Translations under genes and position numbers: made by a program
Notes under the pieces: model-generated
The model's input: the letters and a program-made list of their open reading frames with translations, nothing else
Told to the model about the DNA's origin: nothing
Databases searched by the model: none
DNA from: Deltaproteobacteria bacterium
Lineage (GTDB): Bacteria > Desulfobacterota > Syntrophia > Syntrophales > Fen-1087
Assembly: GCA_026388595.1 (NCBI GenBank)
Contig: JAPLJM010000176.1
Coordinates: forward strand, 1 to 9,055
Direction of reading: 5' to 3'
Length of the DNA: 9,055 nt
In this document: positions 1-5,954 of the stretch, one piece after another
Layout: the number at the start of each line of letters is the position of its first letter
Numbering within the stretch: position 1 is the first letter of the stretch

Positions 1-940
1 CCCCTGCCTGTTTCATGGACTCCTTATCAACCGTCACAGGATGATAACCACCGATAAAGCCGGCGTCCGGGGCAATTACCGCATGATGTCCCGGCAAGCA
101 GTCGCACTCGGCCGCAATATTCAGCAGGGCATTGATCAGGATCGTCCTGCCTTTGATTTCCCGCCACACCGCAGCCGCCGTCTCCACAAGCTTCTCCAGA
201 AACACCTTGCTATCTGTATTCCAGCAGATTTCCAGGGCTGCCTCCGGACACAGGCCGATGCACTGGGCGCAACCGATGCAGAGGTCCAGGTCATAAACCG
301 GATATTCATCATCGGCAAAGCAGGCCGCCCCGGTGGGACAGACTTCGACACAAACACCGCACCGGGTGCATTTTTTCTTTTTGAGTGTGGGATGGGCCTC
401 GGCATGCATCCTCTGTTTCTGTGCCCGGGATGCAAAGCCCATGGAAAGATTCTTGATCGCCCCGCCGAAGCCGGACCCCATATGCCCCTTGAAGTGTGAA
501 AAAACGACGAATCCTTCCGCCCGGTCGAAGATGGAGGCCACCTGTACGGATTCGAAATGCCGATAACCGGATGGAATATCCATGACATTGCGACCATCCA
601 TACCATCGGCAATCATGACCGGACAGCCGAGATAGGTCGCGCTATAACCATGTTCTGCCGCCGTTTTTAGGCTATCTTTGCCGGTGCGGCGGCTCCCGGA
701 GTACAGGACGGTTGTGTCAAAAACAAAGGGCCGGGCGCCAAGCTCCAGAAGCCATTGGGCAATATCTTTTGCAAACACAGGAGGCAGAAAGCTGTGATTT
801 CCCATTTCCCCCCAGTGAAGCTTGATGCCTACCCGGTCTCCCCTTTTGAAAGGATGCGTCAATTTCGCAAGCAAGACGCGAAGGGCCTGAAGGGATTGTT
901 CGGTCAGGCCCGCGCTGGGTTGATAGATAAAATCTTGCAT
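1..940 (-). CDS. DUF362 domain protein with two 4Fe-4S ferredoxin motifs (C-terminus beyond window edge)
   Basis: Seen: an open frame from ATG at 940 (minus strand) runs without a stop to base 1, giving 313 residues; the end of the gene lies outside the window. A GGAGG sits 6 nt before the ATG, so the start is secure. Residues 1-180 look like the DUF362 domain (GIKLHWGE near 38-45, FSHFKGHMGSGFGGAIKNLS near 147-166). Two ferredoxin motifs follow: C191-x2-C194-x2-C197-x3-C201-P and C221-x2-C224-x2-C227-x3-C231-P. No signal peptide or membrane segment is visible, so it is probably cytoplasmic. Known: DUF362 proteins with ferredoxin domains are common in anaerobes and their biochemistry is unassigned. 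Context: it begins 12 nt after the iorB stop and is surely co-transcribed, so I infer that it carries electrons to or from IorAB or acts on a related metabolite. Family call confident, function unknown. Confidence 0.88.
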   Translation of the reverse strand, partial: MQDFIYQPSAGLTEQSLQALRVLLAKLTHPFKRGDRVGIKLHWGEMGNHSFLPPVFAKDIAQWLLELGARPFVFDTTVLYSGSRRTGKDSLKTAAEHGYSATYLGCPVMIADGMDGRNVMDIPSGYRHFESVQVASIFDRAEGFVVFSHFKGHMGSGFGGAIKNLSMGFASRAQKQRMHAEAHPTLKKKKCTRCGVCVEVCPTGAACFADDEYPVYDLDLCIGCAQCIGLCPEAALEICWNTDSKVFLEKLVETAAAVWREIKGRTILINALLNIAAECDCLPGHHAVIAPDAGFIGGYHPVTVDKESMKQAG

Positions 941-952
941 CTAAAACCTCCG

Positions 953-1579
953 CTACGTTTCCAGGGCTTCCATACCCAGGGTGAAAGCCTTCAGGTTGAT
1001 CTCCAGTTTGTCGCCCGTAAGGGTCTGTTCCATGACTTTAATAAAATCATCAAGCAGGATGGGGAGTTTTCCCAGCTTCGCGAAAGCGCCGATCATAATG
1101 ATATTCGTGAGGATGGGATTTCCCAGCCCGATGGCCTGATCGGTGGCGTCGATCAACCACAGTTGCGCTGAAAGTTCCTGCAACGACAGTTTGATCTCTT
1201 CTCTGGATGGATAATTCAACTCTCCTGTAATGACGCCCACAGGATAAACAGGTCTGGTGTTGGCCAGAACGAAGACGCCGGGATGGCCGTAGGCGGCCAG
1301 GACGCGAATGGCCTCTATCGGCTCCAGGGCGATGATCACATCGGCCTTTCCCTTCGGAATCTGGGGGCTCCACGTCCCTTTTGATGAGACCCGGATGTGG
1401 CTCATCACGGCTCCGCCCCGTTGGGAGGCGCCGAAGGTTTCACCGATGGTGATCATGAACCCTCTGTTCACCAGCATATTGGACAAAACGCGGGAGGCCA
1501 TGACATTTCCCTGACCGCCGACGCCGGTGATGATGATATTGTAAGGATCACTGGGCAATTTGAACTTTTTCACGATCAT
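953..1579 (-). CDS. iorB: Indolepyruvate:ferredoxin oxidoreductase, beta subunit
   Basis: Known role: small subunit of the IorAB enzyme, a cytoplasmic 2-oxoacid:ferredoxin oxidoreductase that converts aryl-pyruvates (indolepyruvate, phenylpyruvate, 4-hydroxyphenylpyruvate) plus CoA to aryl-acetyl-CoA, CO2 and reduced ferredoxin. Seen: 208 residues, the usual IorB length, forming the gamma-type domain of the PFOR superfamily. GVGGQGN (19-25) is the characteristic N-terminal glycine loop, followed by ETFGASQRGGAVMSHIRV (47-64) and LEPIEAIR (85-92). Start choice: the frame stays open upstream to about 1633, but ATG at 1579 has a perfect AAGGAGGT (1583-1590) 3 nt before it. It also overlaps the iorA stop as ATGA, so translation is probably coupled to keep the subunits equimolar. 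The glycine loop starts about 18 residues in, as in the family. There are no cysteine clusters; the Fe-S centres lie in IorA. Confidence 0.94.
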   Translation of the reverse strand: MIVKKFKLPSDPYNIIITGVGGQGNVMASRVLSNMLVNRGFMITIGETFGASQRGGAVMSHIRVSSKGTWSPQIPKGKADVIIALEPIEAIRVLAAYGHPGVFVLANTRPVYPVGVITGELNYPSREEIKLSLQELSAQLWLIDATDQAIGLGNPILTNIIMIGAFAKLGKLPILLDDFIKVMEQTLTGDKLEINLKAFTLGMEALET

Positions 1580-3510
1580 GCCACCTCCTTCACGATGGCC
1601 GCCTGCGGGCAGATCCCCGTACAGACGCCGCATCCGGCGCAGAGGACATCGTCAACACGGGCCTTTTCCTTCTCTTTGTCCCACAACAGGGCGGGACAGC
1701 GGAAGATGCGCGTGCACAGACGGTTACAGCCGCAATCCTCACCGATGCAGAGGTTTTCATCCACATGGACATCATACTTTTTGACGGCTTTTTTCTCCGG
1801 CGAAAGACCGCATTTCTGGTTCAGGATTAACACCTTGACGCCCACTTCATCCTCCATCAGCCGGTTGAGGGTTTTTTGTGTTTCCGGAAGGTCAAAAGGA
1901 TCGCAGACCGCTACCTTGGCGCCCATGGCAGCGCATATTTTTGCAATGTCCACCTTCGGCGCTTCCTGGCCCATGGCGTTGATACAGAGGCCGGGATGGG
2001 ATTGAAACCCTGTCATGGCCGTACCGCTGTTATCGAGAATCACCACGGTGATGTTTGCGCGGTGATGGATGGCATTGACCAGAGCGGGCATGGCGGCGTG
2101 AAAAAAGGTAGAATCACCGCAGACAGCCATGACCGGCTTATCCAGACCGAAGGGCGACAGTTGTCCGAACCCGCTGGCCACACCTGTTCCGGAACCCATG
2201 GCATGAAGGGTTTTGAGCGTATTGGCGCCGCCGGGAAAAATGTCCAGCGTATAACAACCGATATCCCCACAGACGAATCCCTGGCGGTCATCCAGTGTCA
2301 AGGCATTGCGGATATTCCAGTAGGACGCCCGGTGAGGACAGCCGGGACAGAATGCCAGCCCCCGTTGGGGCGCCTTGAAAAAAGCAGCAGCCTGCGCCTT
2401 TTTTTCATATGCCGGGTCGATGGCTGCATAGGGGATTTCCAGAATCCGGCTCAGCGCGGAGACCACCAGATCCGGTGAGAGTTCTCCCGTCATGGGAATG
2501 GTCCCGTCATTTTTTCCGTAAAAGGTCTTGATGCCGATCTCTTTCGCCGTTTCCGCGGCGATGATCTTGACGTTCTCCTCCAAAAAGGGCAATACCTCTT
2601 CCACGATCAGAATCGTGCCTGTGAGGGTAAGATACTTTTTCAACAGGTTCGGCGGCAGGGGCCAGGTCGTCCCCAGTTTCAGAAGTCCCACCCGTCCGCC
2701 GAGATTCAGCAGATGGATGGCCTCCCGGCTGTAGAGGGTGCATGCACTGCTGGTGATGATCAGGAGTTCCGGTTTTTCCGGCCCTTCGTAGGTATTGAAG
2801 GGACTCTGCTCAAAGAGTTCACGAGCCTTTTCGATTTTGCCCTGCTGGAGACCGTGTTTATAGGCGACAGGGGCGCTGAGCACGGGGCCTTCGTTGGGAT
2901 CCAGGATAAACCCGTCATAACGAAATTCGGCCCGCCTGAGCTGATCCTGAAGCTTTCCCATGCTGATATTACCGCTGGCGTGGGACATGCGGGTGACGCT
3001 CCGCAGCATGATCAGCGTCCGAAGCTCCTCGGACAATTCAAAGGCCCACCGTGTCATGTCCTTGGCCTCCTGAAAATCGCCGGGCTCCAGGAGGGGAACC
3101 TCGATCATCCGGGCGAAGTGCCGCGACTCTCCTTCATTGACGCTCGACAGGGCTCCCGGGTCGTCGCAGGTGACCAAGACCATTCCGCCCCGTGTTCCTG
3201 AGCCGGCGAGATGCAGCATGAAATCCGAGGCCACATTCACCCCGTTCTGTTTCATGACGCAAAGGGACCGGAGCCCGGCAAAGGAAGCGGCAGCGGCAAC
3301 CTCCATGGCCACCTTTTCATTGGTCGACCATTCCACATAGAGGTTTCGGACTTTGGCAACCTGCGCCAGGTTCTCCAATATCTCTGATGAGGGCGTCCCC
3401 GGATAAGCGGCAGCCACATTTATTCCCGCCTCCAGGGCGCCGCGGGCAATGGCTTCGTTTCCCATCAGCAGATGGCAGCTCCCTTCCCGCACTTCCAGCA
3501 ATTTTGACAT
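1576..3510 (-). CDS. iorA: Indolepyruvate:ferredoxin oxidoreductase, alpha subunit (TPP-dependent)
   Basis: Known role: large, thiamine-diphosphate-binding subunit of IorAB; it decarboxylates aryl-pyruvates and passes electrons through its own clusters to ferredoxin. Seen in 644 residues (a normal IorA length): the PFOR-type pyrimidine-binding domain with YPGTPSSEIL (36-45) and a conserved glutamate in NEKVAMEVA (64-72); a middle domain; the IorA hallmark FCPGCPHRA (387-395); the TPP/Mg motif beginning GDS (465-467) and closing near DN (493-494); and a C-terminal di-cluster ferredoxin domain. The last cluster, C624-x2-C627-x2-C630-x3-C634-P, is canonical. The first is written differently (cysteines at 588, 593, 595, 599, 605). 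Start: GAGAGG lies 5 nt before ATG 3510; a GTG at 3516 is in frame but overlaps that ribosome site, so ATG is preferred. It starts 9 nt after the FrhB-like gene and ends in an ATGA overlap with iorB. The substrate is inferred from family, so related 2-oxoacids are possible. Confidence 0.95.
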   Translation of the reverse strand: MSKLLEVREGSCHLLMGNEAIARGALEAGINVAAAYPGTPSSEILENLAQVAKVRNLYVEWSTNEKVAMEVAAAASFAGLRSLCVMKQNGVNVASDFMLHLAGSGTRGGMVLVTCDDPGALSSVNEGESRHFARMIEVPLLEPGDFQEAKDMTRWAFELSEELRTLIMLRSVTRMSHASGNISMGKLQDQLRRAEFRYDGFILDPNEGPVLSAPVAYKHGLQQGKIEKARELFEQSPFNTYEGPEKPELLIITSSACTLYSREAIHLLNLGGRVGLLKLGTTWPLPPNLLKKYLTLTGTILIVEEVLPFLEENVKIIAAETAKEIGIKTFYGKNDGTIPMTGELSPDLVVSALSRILEIPYAAIDPAYEKKAQAAAFFKAPQRGLAFCPGCPHRASYWNIRNALTLDDRQGFVCGDIGCYTLDIFPGGANTLKTLHAMGSGTGVASGFGQLSPFGLDKPVMAVCGDSTFFHAAMPALVNAIHHRANITVVILDNSGTAMTGFQSHPGLCINAMGQEAPKVDIAKICAAMGAKVAVCDPFDLPETQKTLNRLMEDEVGVKVLILNQKCGLSPEKKAVKKYDVHVDENLCIGEDCGCNRLCTRIFRCPALLWDKEKEKARVDDVLCAGCGVCTGICPQAAIVKEVA

Positions 3511-3515
3511 CTTCA

Positions 3516-3521
3516 CCTCTC
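3516..3521 (-). promoter_or_regulatory. Ribosome-binding site that decides the iorA start
   Basis: GAGAGG on the minus strand lies 5 nt upstream of ATG 3510 and overlaps the TGA stop of the upstream FrhB-like gene (3520-3522). The alternative in-frame GTG (3514-3516) uses the last G of this site and so cannot be served by it. The arrangement suggests terminating ribosomes re-initiate directly at iorA. Confidence 0.7.
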
Positions 3522-4653
3522 AATACTTCAAATCGGCAAGTAGGCGATCCCGGGCATCCAGATAGATGAGGTCATCGGCGCTGCCGCTTTTTTCTACCAG
3601 GTTTTTCAATGCCGTTCTCTTTTTTTCCCATGCAGCCTTTTTCAACATTTCCAGGTTCCCCGTGGGGACATCATGAAATTCGAGCGTCCCGCTGTTTCTC
3701 GCCAGCGCCATCAGCGCCATGCCAACATCGGTTCTGACGATGACCTGGTTCCATGACCGTGATTCCTCCCAGTTTCCTGAAAGACGTGCAGAGCCGACGG
3801 AAAGATCGGCATATTCGGCCGTTGTATCGATACAGTATCGGCAGGCTTCGCGGATACAGGCCTGCACATCCTCCATCGGAAACACCAACACGCCTTCTTC
3901 GGTATAAATCTCAAGGACGTCTTTCCCTGGGGGAACATCCATCCCTGTTATCGCATCGAGTCCTGTCTTTTTATGAAGCAGATCAAGCAGTTTCGCCCAG
4001 GAAAGCGTAAATCCGCAAAACAGGCCAATGACGAGCTTCAGCTTATCGATCGGGTTATCACCGGAACTCAGCTCCGGTTTGAGTCGCATCTTTGCCAGGG
4101 CAAATGCCTGACAGGGTGTTGCCACGACGCCGATCCTTTCTGCATCACTCCTTGCTGCTCTGTTGAATTCAGCAACTGTCGGGGAAACGATGAATTTACT
4201 CTTTCCCCGTTCCCATATCTCCATGGGTTGTTGAACGGCCACCCCGGCATGGAGAAACCGTTCCTGATTTTCGGCAACAATGGCCGTATCAATCATGCCT
4301 TCCTGAAGCGCCAGGGACATCAGGGCCGAAACCGTGCCGCCATGCTGGGCTTGCTTGCGTTGCTCCGCATCGGCCGCACGGACAATAAAAAAAGCCTTGA
4401 CGGGTCCGATTTCCGGCGTGAGATCGGATTCCTGAAAAAAATGCGCGTGCAGCGCCTGGAGATCCACGGGCGTCCTGGGGCAAAAGGCATAGCAACGCCC
4501 CGCTTTGATATCGCAGGGATTCAGAACAATCGTCCGGTCGTGGTAAAAGACCTGATAAGGGCAAAGATTGATGCAGGCCCCGCATCCCGTACAAAGTCCG
4601 GCATCCTGAACCTGCTCCTTGAGCTCTTTCTGCCCCATGATTTGATGTGCCAT
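3520..4653 (-). CDS. FrhB-family (coenzyme F420 hydrogenase/dehydrogenase beta subunit) Fe-S flavoprotein
   Basis: Seen: 377 residues. An N-terminal ferredoxin motif C21-x2-C24-x2-C27-x3-C31-P is followed by more cysteines at 47, 54 and 58 (GRCYAFCPRTPVD). Next comes the FrhB N-terminal domain (QHGGTVSALMSLAL, 103-116) and the FrhB C-terminal domain with ATPCQAFAL (178-186), LFCGF (211-215), and C266, C271, C274 followed by ADLSVGSARLSG (282-293). Known: the family binds FAD and Fe-S clusters and transfers electrons between F420H2 or another reductant and partners. It includes FrhB, FpoF/FqoF, FdhB, F420-dependent thioredoxin and sulfite reductases, and plant hydroxymethyl-chlorophyll a reductase, so the name does not prove F420 use. 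Start: ATG 4653 has GGAGG 9 nt upstream and an in-frame TGA eight codons upstream; no other ATG lies between. It is first in the ior operon, so I infer that it passes electrons between IorAB-reduced ferredoxin and another carrier. Confidence 0.88.
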   Translation of the reverse strand: MAHQIMGQKELKEQVQDAGLCTGCGACINLCPYQVFYHDRTIVLNPCDIKAGRCYAFCPRTPVDLQALHAHFFQESDLTPEIGPVKAFFIVRAADAEQRKQAQHGGTVSALMSLALQEGMIDTAIVAENQERFLHAGVAVQQPMEIWERGKSKFIVSPTVAEFNRAARSDAERIGVVATPCQAFALAKMRLKPELSSGDNPIDKLKLVIGLFCGFTLSWAKLLDLLHKKTGLDAITGMDVPPGKDVLEIYTEEGVLVFPMEDVQACIREACRYCIDTTAEYADLSVGSARLSGNWEESRSWNQVIVRTDVGMALMALARNSGTLEFHDVPTGNLEMLKKAAWEKKRTALKNLVEKSGSADDLIYLDARDRLLADLKY

Positions 4654-4806
4654 GAATGGAACCCTCCCTACGTTTCAAACATTCCCTTCCAGCTCCTGCG
4701 TTATTTCCATACCACATTCAGTGCAAAGGGAACAATACATAAAGCATTTACCTTATCTTCAGGTTGACAAAGACCACAGAAGCAATCACACCCGCCGGGG
4801 TTAAGC

Positions 4807-4846
4807 CATAAACCTGTCATAAACTGAGAAACACTGAGCCATAAAA
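4807..4846. repeat. Short direct repeats with helical spacing (CATAAA and ACTGAG)
   Basis: CATAAAC starts at 4807 and again at 4818 (11 nt apart), and CATAAAA starts at 4840 (a further 22 nt). Between them ACTGAG occurs at 4823-4828 and 4833-4838 (10 nt apart). The spacing places copies on one face of the helix, as with operator half-sites, but the units are short and A/T-rich, so chance is possible. Confidence 0.35.
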
Positions 4847-4847
4847 A

Positions 4848-4859
4848 TGATTGCAATCA
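4848..4859. promoter_or_regulatory. Candidate operator: perfect 12-bp palindrome TGATTGCAATCA
   Basis: The 12 bases equal their own reverse complement, with no central gap, in an A/T-rich setting upstream of phoH. The half-site GCAATCA also occurs at 4782-4788, 71 nt away. This is the form expected of a dimeric regulator site, but no regulator gene is nearby and I do not recognise the motif. Confidence 0.35.
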
Positions 4860-4913
4860 AAATTTTCGCATGATAGCCTCCACCCACGATATGAATAGAA
4901 CGCATAAGAACCC

Positions 4914-5954
4914 TTGTCGATAAACCCTTTAACAGGATTAAAAAGCGACTTGAAACAAAAGCCCCTGTCTCATTCCGTTGAAAAAATCTGTTTCGCAAGC
5001 ACCGAAAACCTCATCCAACTCTTCGGTGAACATGACAAGCATTTAAAACTTCTCGAAAAAATAGAGCCCGTCAAACTGTCCGCCCGGGGCAACACCCTCT
5101 CCATCTCCGGCGAATCCATCGTTGTTTCTCTGATTAAAAATCTCCTTACACAACTCTATGGGATCGTCGAAAAAGGTTATCCCCTTTATGCGGCAGATAT
5201 TGACTATGCGCACAGAATCCTCTCTGAAGACAGCGCCACCAACCTGGAGAAAATATTCCTCGACACCGTCTTCATCTCTTCAAAAAAAAGGGTGATTACC
5301 CCAAAAAGTATTGCCCAGAAGCATTACATCGATTCCATTCGACACCATGACATGGTCTTCGGCATCGGTCCAGCCGGCACCGGTAAAACCTATCTGGCCA
5401 TGGCGATGGCGGTATCTGCCCTACTGGAAAAGAAGGTCCACCGGATTTCTCTGGCCCGACCCGCGGTGGAAGCGGGTGAAAAACTTGGTTTCTTACCGGG
5501 GGATCTGGCGGAAAAGGTCAACCCCTATCTTCGTCCTCTCTATGACGCCCTCTTTGACATGCTTGACTTTGACCGCGCCTCGGCGCTGATCCATAAAGGC
5601 ATCATTGAAGTGGCGCCCCTGGCCTTCATGCGTGGCCGGACCCTGAACGATTCTTTTGTCATCCTTGACGAAGCACAGAATACCACCTCTGAACAGATGA
5701 AGATGTTTTTAACGCGCCTCGGTTACGGTTCGAAAGCGGTCATTACCGGGGATGTGACACAGATCGATCTTCCGCCGGACAAAGTATCGGGGTTGGTGGA
5801 AGCCGAAACAATTTTAAGAAAAACGCACGGAATCCGTTTTGTCAATTTTTCCGAAATTGATGTTGTCAGGCATCCCCTGGTCCAGGATGTGATCAGGGCC
5901 TATAACCATTTGGACCGTGGAAAAACAAAAGACAGGCTGCGTCCATCATCATGA
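4914..5954 (+). CDS. phoH: PhoH family P-loop ATPase (YbeZ/PhoL type)
   Basis: Known: cytoplasmic PhoH/YbeZ proteins are P-loop ATPases, often with RNA-helicase-like activity, and are functionally linked to the endoribonuclease YbeY and rRNA/RNA processing. Seen in 346 residues: an N-terminal segment with LFGEHDKHLKLLE (36-48) and ARGNTLSISG (57-66); a linker; then the PhoH domain with QKHYIDSI (135-142), Walker A GPAGTGKT (152-159), ARPAVEAGEKLGFLPGD (181-197), Walker B VILDEAQN (249-256), TGDVTQIDLP (278-287) and VVRHPLV (317-323). Start: the frame is closed by TAA at 4905-4907 and contains no ATG before residue 147. It must begin at TTG 4914, at TTG 4950 (12 residues shorter, AGGA 12 nt upstream) or at another rare codon; neither TTG has a strong ribosome site. 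First gene of the phoH/7TM-HD/ybeY operon. Product secure, start uncertain. Confidence 0.94.
   Translation: MSINPLTGLKSDLKQKPLSHSVEKICFASTENLIQLFGEHDKHLKLLEKIEPVKLSARGNTLSISGESIVVSLIKNLLTQLYGIVEKGYPLYAADIDYAHRILSEDSATNLEKIFLDTVFISSKKRVITPKSIAQKHYIDSIRHHDMVFGIGPAGTGKTYLAMAMAVSALLEKKVHRISLARPAVEAGEKLGFLPGDLAEKVNPYLRPLYDALFDMLDFDRASALIHKGIIEVAPLAFMRGRTLNDSFVILDEAQNTTSEQMKMFLTRLGYGSKAVITGDVTQIDLPPDKVSGLVEAETILRKTHGIRFVNFSEIDVVRHPLVQDVIRAYNHLDRGKTKDRLRPSS

Larger units (their letters stand above)
4654..4913. other. Divergent intergenic control region between the ior operon and phoH
   Basis: About 260 nt between two divergently read operons, noticeably A/T-richer than the flanking genes. It must carry both promoters. 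On the minus side the only clear element is the AGGGAGGG ribosome site (4662-4669) of the FrhB-like gene. The plus strand has an exact TTGACA (4764-4769) without a matching -10 at 16-18 nt. On the minus strand a weak extended -10 like TGGTATGGA (about 4708-4716) has a poor -35. A 12-bp palindrome and short phased direct repeats lie in the phoH-proximal half and are listed separately. No convincing coding frame, tRNA or terminator is seen. Confidence 0.6.

Noticed and set aside
1580..1633. An 18-residue N-terminal extension of IorB up to 1633
   Set aside because: It lies inside the iorA ferredoxin domain, has no ribosome site, and the ATG at 1579 has a perfect AAGGAGGT.
1397..2005. A 202-codon plus-strand frame across the iorA/iorB junction
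   Set aside because: It opposes two genes with hallmark motifs and a coupled ATGA junction; no family resemblance.
3973..4767. A 264-codon open frame on the plus strand, opposite the FrhB-like gene
   Set aside because: It is antisense to a well-supported gene, has no recognisable domain, and its translation lacks family-like blocks; a shadow frame.
4764..4769. An exact TTGACA as a -35 box for phoH
   Set aside because: No TATAAT-like hexamer at 16-18 nt downstream; the sequence there is C-rich.
4790..4801. ACCC-GCCG-GGGT hairpin in the intergenic region as a terminator
   Set aside because: Only four base pairs and no T-run on either side; both flanking operons start here rather than end.
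4870..4923. A 17-codon upstream frame (ATG 4870 to TAA 4921-4923) overlapping the phoH TTG at 4914, possibly a leader peptide
   Set aside because: No ribosome site before either of its ATGs and no run of a regulatory amino acid; probably chance, though it would matter if phoH starts are mapped.
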